A stretch of 6,131 bases of DNA from Bacteroidota bacterium (lineage in GTDB: Bacteria > Bacteroidota > Ignavibacteria > Ignavibacteriales > Ignavibacteriaceae). The stretch spans positions 1 to 6,131 of the forward strand of contig JAJYCM010000169.1 of assembly GCA_021778375.1 (NCBI GenBank), given 5' to 3'. The notes below the pieces were generated by a model that was not told the DNA's origin, did not search any database, and was given only the letters and a program-made list of their open reading frames with translations. Shown piece after piece: positions 1 through 6,131 of this stretch (the first letter of the stretch is position 1; the number at the start of each line of letters is the position of its first letter). Made by a program: the position numbers and the translations under genes.

Positions 1-114
1 GCCAACCCCCCGTTGGCTTTAATGGATTATACACACCCTTCATGGCAAGGCTCAGCGAAGCTTGGTGATATGATTGCAAATGCGATTTTGCAGGCATACT
101 ATAACTATAAATAG
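1..114 (+). CDS. SGNH/GDSL-type hydrolase, C-terminal fragment (5' part outside window)
   Basis: Only the last 37 codons are visible, ending in TAG at 112-114. The reading frame encodes ANPPLALMDYTHPS followed by an amphipathic helix-like tail. The DYTH segment (residues 9-12 of the fragment) fits SGNH block V (DxxH), which supplies the catalytic Asp and His. The fragment aligns without gaps to the C-terminus of the next gene (180-1484): I count 22 identical residues out of 37, with ANPPLAL, DY, HPS and GS shared. It is therefore the end of a tandem paralog. The 65-nt gap to the next start and the same orientation suggest one operon. The GDS block, any signal peptide and the full length cannot be seen. 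By family, the protein would be an esterase or acyltransferase acting outside the cytoplasmic membrane on acylated envelope polymers; this is inferred. Confidence 0.85.
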   Translation, partial: ANPPLALMDYTHPSWQGSAKLGDMIANAILQAYYNYK

Positions 115-167
115 AAGGTAACGATTATTCCCAAATTGTTAAAAGTTTGAATTGCAATTTTTATTAT

Positions 168-172
168 GGAGG
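168..172 (+). promoter_or_regulatory. Shine-Dalgarno sequence GGAGG, fixes start at 180
   Basis: GGAGG lies 7 nt before the ATG at 180. This is optimal spacing and decides the start of the SGNH gene against the in-frame TTG at 147, which has no such site upstream. The strong site also indicates that the host uses SD-led initiation for at least some genes. Confidence 0.8.
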
Positions 173-179
173 TAAATCT

Positions 180-1484
180 ATGCATTTAGTTCAGTTTAAT
201 AATAAAGGAAAGAAAATATATTATTTGAGTTATTTTGGATATTTGTTTTTAGTACCGTTCGTTTTTTACAAAAATAGTAATTACAAAACTACATTTTTAT
301 TAACTAAGAAAACTAACTATGAACTTCGTTCCTCTGATAAAGTTTATGAGCCTGAATTGCACTTCATCCCTTTGTCTGGAAATCTTACCCAGATGAAATA
401 TTTTTTTGAATCACTAAAAAAATCTGGAAAAGAAAAAATTAGAGTAGCTCATTATGGAGATTCAGGATTGCTAGGTGATGCAATTACAGCAGATCTAAGA
501 GAAGCCCTTCAAGAGAAATTTGGGGGAAATGGTGTTGGGCTTTTGCCCATAACAAATTACCAGTATTATTACCGATGTACAATTAATCAATCGACTTCAA
601 ATAATTGGACAACATATTCGGTGGTCACTAATCCATATAGTGGATTTTCTTATGGAATTGATGGAAGCGTAACAATTCCAAAAGGTATTTGCTGGACGAA
701 ATATACTACTTCTAATTATTTCAATAATTTGAAATATTTTAAGATGGCTAAAATCTTTTACAATGATGCCCAACCATCAACAATTGACTATTCTTTCGAT
801 AATGGATTGATTCAAAAAGCTACTTTAGAAGGTGGTGCCAGTATTCATGAATTAAAATTATTAGCACCGGGAAATGGAGCTGAATCATTTAAGTTTTCAA
901 CTACCATCTCAAAACAAGCTAATTTTTATGACGTGAGCCTCGAGGATGGAAATGGCGTATATGTAGATAATTTTTCATGGAGCGGAAACACTGGCCTGGG
1001 ATTTGATTATATACCCAAATCCTCATTCTTACAATTTGGAAAAATGCTAAATTATAAATTATTCATTATTGCATTTGGAGCTAATGAAACTAATTTTCAA
1101 TCCTCTCAAAGTAACATATGGTATGAAAATGAAATGATTAAAATAATTAATAATTTAAAAAATGAATTACCCAAAACTAGTTTTCTCCTTATCGGAGTAG
1201 GAGATAAGGGTTTTAAGGATGGCAAACGTTTTATAACCAATCCTAATATACCTGTTATTCTTAAACTAGAGGAAGATATTGCCAAAAAAACTAGTATCGC
1301 ATTCTGGAATCTATTTGATGCTATGGGTGGTTACGGAACAATGGTGAAATGGGTCAATGCAAATCCACCGCTTGCCCTAATTGATTATATCCATCCGTCA
1401 CCTTTGGGTTCTAAAAAAATTGGTGAAATGCTTGCTTCTGTTATTATTAGCGCATTTAATAATTATATTTCAATTTCAAAATAA
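180..1484 (+). CDS. Membrane-anchored SGNH/GDSL hydrolase with inserted domain (Ape1/PatB-like layout)
   Basis: The protein has 434 residues from the ATG at 180; an in-frame TTG at 147 would add 11 residues but lacks an SD site. An N-terminal basic stretch followed by a hydrophobic segment (about residues 13-30) looks like a signal anchor, placing the rest outside the cytoplasmic membrane. SGNH blocks are visible: GDS at 93-95 (Ser95 nucleophile) in the context VAHYGDS, a probable block II glycine near 269 (SWSGNTG), GANE at 300-303 (Asn302, oxyanion hole), and DYIH at 402-405 (Asp402, His405). About 170 residues separate blocks I and II, much more than in a minimal SGNH fold, and they look beta-rich. 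This suggests an inserted carbohydrate-binding-like domain, as in the peptidoglycan O-acetylesterase Ape1/PatB family. It is followed 15 nt later by a carrier protein gene and then an MBOAT gene. This context suggests it transfers or removes acyl groups on a surface polymer, filling the place of DltD, PatB or AlgJ/AlgX. It is paralogous to the gene ending at 114. Fold call is firm; substrate, and transferase versus esterase, are unknown. Confidence 0.85.
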   Translation: MHLVQFNNKGKKIYYLSYFGYLFLVPFVFYKNSNYKTTFLLTKKTNYELRSSDKVYEPELHFIPLSGNLTQMKYFFESLKKSGKEKIRVAHYGDSGLLGDAITADLREALQEKFGGNGVGLLPITNYQYYYRCTINQSTSNNWTTYSVVTNPYSGFSYGIDGSVTIPKGICWTKYTTSNYFNNLKYFKMAKIFYNDAQPSTIDYSFDNGLIQKATLEGGASIHELKLLAPGNGAESFKFSTTISKQANFYDVSLEDGNGVYVDNFSWSGNTGLGFDYIPKSSFLQFGKMLNYKLFIIAFGANETNFQSSQSNIWYENEMIKIINNLKNELPKTSFLLIGVGDKGFKDGKRFITNPNIPVILKLEEDIAKKTSIAFWNLFDAMGGYGTMVKWVNANPPLALIDYIHPSPLGSKKIGEMLASVIISAFNNYISISK

Positions 1485-1490
1485 AAATTT

Positions 1491-1494
1491 GGAG
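1491..1494 (+). promoter_or_regulatory. Shine-Dalgarno sequence GGAG of the carrier protein gene
   Basis: GGAG sits 5 nt before the ATG at 1500, within the 15-nt gap after the SGNH gene. It supports the chosen start and co-transcription with the gene before it. Confidence 0.65.
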
Positions 1495-1499
1495 AAAAA

Positions 1500-1730
1500 A
1501 TGGTTTCTGAAAGATTACAAAAAATCATTCTTAATGAGTTGAAACTCGATAATTTTGATTTACGTGATGAAACTACTGCGAATCAAGTCCCCGGTTGGGA
1601 TTCATTCAACCATATAAATATTATTATGGCTGTCGAAAAGGATTATAATATTCGTTTCAAGGGACTGGAAATCCTAAAAGTGAAAAATATTGGCGAACTT
1701 CAAAAACTTGTAGACTCGAAATTACAGTAA
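1500..1730 (+). CDS. Acyl carrier protein (phosphopantetheine-binding)
   Basis: This 76-residue protein has the usual length of a free-standing carrier protein. The hallmark is GWDSFNHINIIMAVEKDYNI at residues 32-51. Ser35 in the DSF motif is the expected 4'-phosphopantetheine attachment site, followed by the helix II pattern typical of the family. The GWDS form is the one usually found in carrier proteins of specialised acylation and polysaccharide clusters; DltC proper typically has LLDS. Its role would be to hold an activated acyl or aminoacyl group as a thioester in the cytoplasm. It lies 15 nt after the SGNH hydrolase and 42 nt before the MBOAT gene, so the natural acceptor is the MBOAT. 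The only visible candidate loader is the adenylating enzyme on the opposite strand (3305-4825). Family call is secure; the cargo is not known. Confidence 0.92.
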   Translation: MVSERLQKIILNELKLDNFDLRDETTANQVPGWDSFNHINIIMAVEKDYNIRFKGLEILKVKNIGELQKLVDSKLQ

Positions 1731-1772
1731 TATCATTTATATTTTTTCCTAAACTATATAAGACGAGAATAA

Positions 1773-3299
1773 ATGCTTTGCTTTATAAATTTTGTGAGAT
1801 TTCTCCAGTATATTGATTTCAATAAAGTGGAGCAGCTTTTTATTTATGATCCATCCAATCAGCTATATTTCAGTACTAGCTTTTTTATATTTTTCTTTTT
1901 CACACTCTTATTATTTTATCGAGTATTTGCTAAAAGTAAAAATCTTAAAATATATACCATAATATTTTTCTCACTCTTTTTCTATTATAAAAACTCAGGT
2001 TATCTCTTCATCCTTTTATTTGTTTCTACTTTTATCAATTTCTATTTCGGCAGTTGGATCTACAAATCGAAAACACAATCGGTTAAGAAGCTTTTATTTA
2101 TTTCCGTGATTGTCATTGATTTGGGCTTACTAGTCTATTTCAAATACACTAATTTCTTTATTCAAATTATAAACGGAATGACTTCAGGAAATATTCAATT
2201 CCTAAATATTCTCCTTCCAATTGGTATTTCATTTTATACATTTAAGGCAATGAGTTATGTGATTGAAATATTTATTGAAACGATGGAGCCGACTACAAGT
2301 TTAAGAGACTTTGTCTTATATATGTACTTTTTCCCTAATATCCTTGCAGGCCCGATTGATAGAGCTGTGGCTTTTCTTCCACAGATCGCAGGAGAAATGA
2401 CGGCATCTAAGGAAGATATCGGGAAAGCAGTATTCTTAATAATGTCTGGCTTATTTAAAAAAGCAGTAATTGCTGATTATATTGGACTAAATTTTGTTGA
2501 TCGTGTTTTCCAGGTGCCTTTAAGATTTACCGGAGTTGAAAATCTTTTAGCTTCTTATGCTTATACTGTTCAAATTTACTGCAATTTTTCCGGCTACACG
2601 GATATGGCACTCGGTATAGCTTCGCTGCTTGGATTCAAATTAATGGAGAACTTCAATATTCCATTTCTCGCAACAAGTGTTGCTGATTATTGGAGGCGTT
2701 GGCATATCTCATTATCAACATGGCTGCTTGATTACTTATTTAAACCTTTGCAAATGAGCTTTAGGAGGATGAGAACTTTTGGAAGTGCTCTGGCTATATT
2801 CATTACCTTTCTCCTTGTTGGTTTTTGGCATGGTGCTAATTGGACATACCTGGTTTTCGGATTATTCCATAGTACTTATCTTGCAGTCTCACTTCTTACA
2901 CAAAAATTTAGAAAAGCATTTTATGATAAAGTACATTTAACAGGAACCAAATTCCTAAAGGCCTTCCAGATTTTCATTACCTTCCATTTACTCCTAATTA
3001 CGGCAATAATATTTCGCTCTGATTCTCTTCATACTGCATGGGAAGTATTTCATCAGATTTTTAGATACTTTCATGGAGTTGTCTTTTTCCAGTGGGTTGC
3101 TGGCTACACTCAAGTTTTTGTTTTGATAATGTTAGGTTATATTCTGCACTTTATTCCCAAATCTGTTGATAACAAAATTAAGAATATGATTACTGCATCT
3201 CCAGTTTATGTCCAGGCGCTTTTGTTAGCTTTAATGATATTGGTAGTTGTGCAGGTTGAATCAGCACAGTTGCAGCCGGTAATCTATTTTAATTTCTAA
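1773..3299 (+). CDS. MBOAT family O-acyltransferase (DltB/AlgI-type) with C-terminal aromatic tail motif
   Basis: This is a 508-residue polytopic membrane protein with many hydrophobic segments from residue 31 to the end. Family landmarks in order are LPIGISFYTFKAMSY (148-162), FPNILAGPIDR (187-197), FSGYTDMALGIASLLGF (272-288), YWRRWHISLSTW (306-317) and GFWHGANW (350-357). His353 in the last motif matches the conserved catalytic histidine of MBOAT enzymes, and the second conserved histidine is His311. Such proteins move an acyl group from a cytoplasmic carrier thioester across the membrane for transfer to an extracellular polymer, working with an SGNH protein. The chain ends VIYFNF, resembling the acyl-transfer tail described for DltX. 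The start is less certain than the rest: upstream there is only a weak SD-like GACGAG, and no other in-frame ATG occurs for over 100 codons. The YDP segment typical of family N-termini at residues 25-27 fits the chosen start. The 3' end stops 5 nt short of the converging ligase gene. Confidence 0.93.
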   Translation: MLCFINFVRFLQYIDFNKVEQLFIYDPSNQLYFSTSFFIFFFFTLLLFYRVFAKSKNLKIYTIIFFSLFFYYKNSGYLFILLFVSTFINFYFGSWIYKSKTQSVKKLLFISVIVIDLGLLVYFKYTNFFIQIINGMTSGNIQFLNILLPIGISFYTFKAMSYVIEIFIETMEPTTSLRDFVLYMYFFPNILAGPIDRAVAFLPQIAGEMTASKEDIGKAVFLIMSGLFKKAVIADYIGLNFVDRVFQVPLRFTGVENLLASYAYTVQIYCNFSGYTDMALGIASLLGFKLMENFNIPFLATSVADYWRRWHISLSTWLLDYLFKPLQMSFRRMRTFGSALAIFITFLLVGFWHGANWTYLVFGLFHSTYLAVSLLTQKFRKAFYDKVHLTGTKFLKAFQIFITFHLLLITAIIFRSDSLHTAWEVFHQIFRYFHGVVFFQWVAGYTQVFVLIMLGYILHFIPKSVDNKIKNMITASPVYVQALLLALMILVVVQVESAQLQPVIYFNF

Positions 3300-3304
3300 T
3301 TAAT

Positions 3305-4825
3305 TTAGTCCGTTATTTTATTAAGCTGGGCTATCTCGGTTAATTTTTTTCTGTCTACCTTACCATTAGCATTTAATGGAAAAGACGAAAGTATCGTTAT
3401 ATTTGATGGGATCATATAATAAGGCACTCTCTTTTTTAAATATTGCTCTATATCTGTCGTTTTGCCTGAGTAGTTTTCTACAAAGAGGTGAATCTGTACA
3501 ATTCCTATTCTGTTTTTATAAGAAACTGCAACTACGTTTGTGTTATTAGTAAACTCACGAGTAAAATGTTCAATTTCTCCAAGTTCAATTCTATAGCCTT
3601 GCACTTTAATCTGAGTATCAATTCGCCCTGCAAACATAAAAAAGTCATCATCGTCCCAAAAAGCTAAATCGCCTGTTCTGTAAAACACTTTATCAACACC
3701 GCTTATAGTATAATGAAAAAAAGCTTCTTTATTTTTCTCTGGGTTCTTCCAATATCCATTTGTTACTTGTTTTCCTGACAAGCATAGTTCGCCTATAGTT
3801 CCTTTGGGAACTAGTTTTAGTTCTTCATCAACTACTATTGCATTCATATCTTTCATCGGTTTACCAATTGATACTCCGCCATTATATCTCTTTATGCTAT
3901 TTTTATCGTCTTCACAATTATAAATTAAACAAAAAATAGTAGCTTCAGTTGGACCGTAAGCATTAATAATTACACCGTTCGGGATGCATTTATTCCATTC
4001 TTTTGCAATATCAGCATAAAGTATCTCTCCGCAAAAAAGTGAATATTTTAATTTCTTTAAATATATGTCTTCAAAATATGGTCTAAGATATGGAAGAATT
4101 ACTGGAACCATACATGCAAATGTTATTTCATTCCCCTCAAGCGCCATATAAACATTTGCGTATTTTACCCCCTCTGGTTCAATAGTATATACACATGCTC
4201 CTAAGCAAAGAGGTATAGTGTAACATATAACTGAGAAATCAAATGTTAAATCAAACATTTGAAGAAACCTATCATTCTCATCTAAATTATATCCTAAATT
4301 AAAAAATGCTTCACTAAAGGAAACTAAATTATTCCAGGTAATCGGAACCCCTTTCGGAATACCGGTACTCCCGGATGTATATAGAATGTAGGCAATTTCT
4401 TCATAATTTATTTCGTGAATATCCAAATTAATTTTGGTTTCCGCCAAATTATGAGTTGTAATAATTCTTGCTCCTGATACTGTTGAAATTTTGTTTGCTT
4501 TCTCATCGTATGTCCCTGACAAGATAGTTTTTATTTCAGTTTGCTCAAGAATAGCTAGGTTTTTATTTATTGGGTCATCAGGATTAATCGGAACAAAACC
4601 ACATCCGGCGAACCAGCAAGCATATATTGATGCATATGGTTCTATATCCGGCGATTCATTTGTTATTATAGCAATTAATTTTTCACCATGACAACTATTT
4701 TCCAATTCATATCTAATCTTTGATACATGCATTGCAAACTGATAATAAGTATAATAAACTCCACCTATAAAGAAAGCATTTCTATCGGGAAATTTTTCAC
4801 AAGATAATTTAATTTTTTCAAGCAT
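3305..4825 (-). CDS. Amino acid adenylating enzyme, DltA-like (AMP-forming carrier protein ligase)
   Basis: This 506-residue ANL-superfamily protein is a stand-alone adenylation domain, close to DltA in length. Core motifs are YTSGSTGIPKGV (149-160, P-loop), FDLTFDFSV (191-199), NAYGPTEAT (288-296), YRTGD (382-386), GRIDTQIKVQGYR (400-412) and NGKVDRKKL (487-495), with Lys489 as the expected catalytic lysine. Asp196 falls where GrsA Asp235 and DltA Asp197 bind the substrate amino group, which favours an amino acid over a fatty acid. LFCGEIL at 263-269 matches the DltA signature, whose Cys is linked to D-alanine selection; here it is Cys265. The enzyme should make an aminoacyl-AMP and load it onto a carrier protein in the cytoplasm. 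It is the second visible gene of a minus-strand operon, 18 nt after the LuxC-type reductase, and converges on the MBOAT. No carrier gene adjoins it on its own strand within the window. The visible upstream SD is weak (AGG). D-alanine is the leading guess for substrate; other small amino acids remain possible. Confidence 0.88.
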   Translation of the reverse strand: MLEKIKLSCEKFPDRNAFFIGGVYYTYYQFAMHVSKIRYELENSCHGEKLIAIITNESPDIEPYASIYACWFAGCGFVPINPDDPINKNLAILEQTEIKTILSGTYDEKANKISTVSGARIITTHNLAETKINLDIHEINYEEIAYILYTSGSTGIPKGVPITWNNLVSFSEAFFNLGYNLDENDRFLQMFDLTFDFSVICYTIPLCLGACVYTIEPEGVKYANVYMALEGNEITFACMVPVILPYLRPYFEDIYLKKLKYSLFCGEILYADIAKEWNKCIPNGVIINAYGPTEATIFCLIYNCEDDKNSIKRYNGGVSIGKPMKDMNAIVVDEELKLVPKGTIGELCLSGKQVTNGYWKNPEKNKEAFFHYTISGVDKVFYRTGDLAFWDDDDFFMFAGRIDTQIKVQGYRIELGEIEHFTREFTNNTNVVAVSYKNRIGIVQIHLFVENYSGKTTDIEQYLKKRVPYYMIPSNITILSSFPLNANGKVDRKKLTEIAQLNKITD

Positions 4826-4843
4826 TCTAAACCTAGGTTAAAA

Positions 4844-6088
4844 TTAATAAATTATACTTACCCTTTTGGTTAATTCATTTAGCAAATAATACCCGTCCCA
4901 GGTAGGACTAAAATTAAGTGCCTGTCCAATTGGTACAGCTCTATCAATGCCGACTCCGTTTACTTCGCTAATAAATTCATTTATTAATTTCTTATTAAAT
5001 CCAAAATATGATAAAGTTTGATCCTTGTGAGTAACTATTTTTTTGAGATCAAATATGTTTTCAATAAAGCATTCAAAGAAGAACCCTCCGCCGCATGTTT
5101 CGTTAAATCGGCGAATTTCATTTATACCGATTCTGGCAACAGTAGGATTATTTTTATTTATCTTAACAGATGAAAATGCATTTTCTGCTAAACTGAAAGT
5201 CTCATATAAATAAACAAGCTTTTCCATAGCTACGTCGATAGAATCAGTTAGATTTTTTCGATCTAATTCATTTCGAAGATATTCCCAGAAGTCTTTGCTG
5301 GCACCTTCACATTTATTTTGATCCCCAGCAAAAAAAACAAATCGCGGAGAAGAACATGCCATTTGATTGAACCAATACGAATCATTGAAAAAGTTATTTG
5401 CTAACTTTAGTTTTTCGGAATCATTAAGTTTCACATATTCAGAACAATTAATAACTGTATATGAAAATTTGTCAGCAAATGAAATATCCTTTGTCGTAGG
5501 TTTTGAAGGCAGAGACTTAATGCTATTAATTGTATCATCACCTCCCCATATTATTCGTAAATCGGCTTCAGCTGAAATATACTTATTTATCTCATTATCG
5601 TGTGGGTAAGTGATAATAAGATTTCTTTCTGAGATTTCGTGCCACTTACTATCTATCATTAACTCCCGAATTATCTTTAAAAGAAGCTCAAGTTGAGGAT
5701 TCAAGTTTTGAGTTACACGAACAATATTTGAATTCCCGGCTAAAAGAGATAGTGCCCAAGAATAAATAAAAATACTGTCTACGTTGGAAGGGGCTACGTG
5801 GAAGGCTAACCCGCGTGGAGTCAATATATCTTCGCTAAAGATTCCTCTCTTAAAATCACTTATAATTGAATAAAGGTTTGCCTTTCGTAGCCAATATGCT
5901 AGCGCAACTAATTCAGCGAATGATTTAATATTATCTGATTCTAAAATTCGTTTTGATAATTCTGAAAAAAAGTATATGCTGTTATCAGAAAAAGGGGAGA
6001 GACGGGGTTTTCTCAAAAAGTCATTATTAAGAATTGACTCTATAGAAATTTCATCAACTAATTTTGGTGCAAAAATCGAAATCTTCAT
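4844..6088 (-). CDS. LuxC-type acyl-CoA / acyl-thioester reductase
   Basis: This 414-residue protein belongs to the LuxC family of the aldehyde dehydrogenase superfamily, which reduces activated acyl groups (acyl-CoA or acyl-protein thioesters) to aldehydes with NADPH. Visible landmarks are TPRGLAFHVAPSNVD (90-104), LLAGNSNIVRV (115-125), WGGDD (181-185), QMACSSPR (242-249), in which Cys245 matches the acyl-accepting catalytic cysteine, and a C-terminal GVGIDRAVPIGQAL...WDGY block (378-400). Length is somewhat shorter than LuxC proper (about 480) but covers all core motifs; the N-terminus starts directly in the family's first region. A weak SD-like GGTAAG precedes the ATG. Its start appears to overlap the stop of a preceding gene by 4 nt, and the DltA-like ligase follows after 18 nt, so the genes are probably co-transcribed. 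Outside luminescence, such reductases occur in O-antigen clusters, such as the Vibrio cholerae O1 rfb region, alongside ligase and carrier proteins. The product here, an aldehyde from the carrier-bound acyl group, is inferred. Confidence 0.88.
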   Translation of the reverse strand: MKISIFAPKLVDEISIESILNNDFLRKPRLSPFSDNSIYFFSELSKRILESDNIKSFAELVALAYWLRKANLYSIISDFKRGIFSEDILTPRGLAFHVAPSNVDSIFIYSWALSLLAGNSNIVRVTQNLNPQLELLLKIIRELMIDSKWHEISERNLIITYPHDNEINKYISAEADLRIIWGGDDTINSIKSLPSKPTTKDISFADKFSYTVINCSEYVKLNDSEKLKLANNFFNDSYWFNQMACSSPRFVFFAGDQNKCEGASKDFWEYLRNELDRKNLTDSIDVAMEKLVYLYETFSLAENAFSSVKINKNNPTVARIGINEIRRFNETCGGGFFFECFIENIFDLKKIVTHKDQTLSYFGFNKKLINEFISEVNGVGIDRAVPIGQALNFSPTWDGYYLLNELTKRVSIIY

Positions 6089-6131
6089 ACGCTTACCACA
6101 TTTGAAGGTGATACTGATGCAGCATGGGTGT
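6085..6131 (-). CDS. Possible C-terminal end of an upstream gene of unknown function
   Basis: Reading the minus strand from the window edge, one frame stays open for 14 codons (THAASVSPSNVVSV) and ends in TGA, overlapping the reductase start as ATGA. Such 4-nt overlaps are common between translationally coupled genes, which is why this frame is preferred. A second frame also ends nearby, in TAA at about 6093-6095, and cannot be excluded. Too little is visible to name a family. By analogy with known clusters, a LuxE-type acyl-protein synthetase or a dehydrogenase would be plausible, but nothing in these residues shows it. Confidence 0.35.
   Translation of the reverse strand, partial: THAASVSPSNVVSV

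Noticed and set aside
133..160. AATTGCAATT palindrome (150-159) and AAATTG/CAATTT inverted repeat before the SGNH gene
   Set aside because: These are short and made of A/T-rich bases expected by chance at this composition; neither a terminator nor a binding site can be supported.
136..167. TTGTTA ... TATTAT as a possible promoter before the SGNH gene
   Set aside because: The spacing is about 20 nt, too long for a standard promoter, and AT-rich DNA gives such matches often. The Bacteroidota-type TAnnTTTG box is only approximated at 142-149.
1731..1772. T-run (1741-1747) and TATATAAG in the gap before the MBOAT gene, as terminator or internal promoter
   Set aside because: No GC-rich stem precedes the T-run, and no -35-like element is convincingly placed; the gap is best read as an ordinary intra-operon spacer.
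4491..4691. 66-codon plus-strand open frame inside the ligase gene
   Set aside because: It lies wholly antisense to well-conserved ligase coding sequence and shows no recognisable motif; a shadow frame.
4830..4839. Perfect 10-bp palindrome AACCTAGGTT in the gap between reductase and ligase genes
   Set aside because: It is too short for a stable hairpin, has no U-tract in the gene direction and overlaps the expected ribosome-binding region; a single occurrence is not evidence for an operator.
5367..5609. 80-codon plus-strand open frame inside the reductase gene
   Set aside because: It is antisense to the region of the catalytic-cysteine half of the LuxC-type protein, with no family signature; a shadow frame.
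4844..6088. Reading the LuxC-type gene as part of a bioluminescence operon
   Set aside because: No luciferase (luxAB), luxD or luxE is visible, and the neighbours are envelope-acylation genes; LuxC-family reductases are common outside luminescence.

Overview
The window is AT-rich (about one third G+C by eye), gene-dense and without RNA genes, mobile elements or CRISPR. It appears to be part of a cell-surface polymer modification locus. Protein style (AlgI-type MBOAT, large SGNH hydrolases with inserted domains) and base composition suggest a member of the Bacteroidota/Ignavibacteriota neighbourhood. The first two complete genes carry clear Shine-Dalgarno sequences, which is less usual for classical Bacteroidota, so the taxon call is tentative.

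Layout: the left part is a plus-strand operon. It holds the 3' end of an SGNH hydrolase (1-114), a complete SGNH hydrolase paralogous to it (180-1484), a small acyl carrier protein (1500-1730) and a DltB/AlgI-type MBOAT O-acyltransferase (1773-3299). The right part is a minus-strand operon converging on it with a 5-nt gap. Reading in its own direction, it has a possible preceding gene of which only the last 14 or so codons are visible (6131-6085), a LuxC-type acyl-thioester reductase (6088-4844) and a DltA-like amino acid adenylating enzyme (4825-3305).

How the genes may work together: taken across both strands, the window holds an analogue of every step of D-alanylation-type envelope acylation. 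These are an activating ligase (DltA-like, with the family's amino-group-binding Asp and chirality-selecting Cys positions retained), a carrier protein, a membrane MBOAT and extracytoplasmic SGNH transferase/esterase proteins. The MBOAT ends in an aromatic tail, VIYFNF, that resembles the C-terminal acyl-transfer motif described for DltX, so a DltX function may be fused into the MBOAT. The additional LuxC-type reductase does not belong to classical Dlt systems. It recalls the ligase/carrier/LuxC-like reductase sets of some O-antigen clusters. Whether the two convergent operons form one pathway or two adjoining ones cannot be decided from this window alone.
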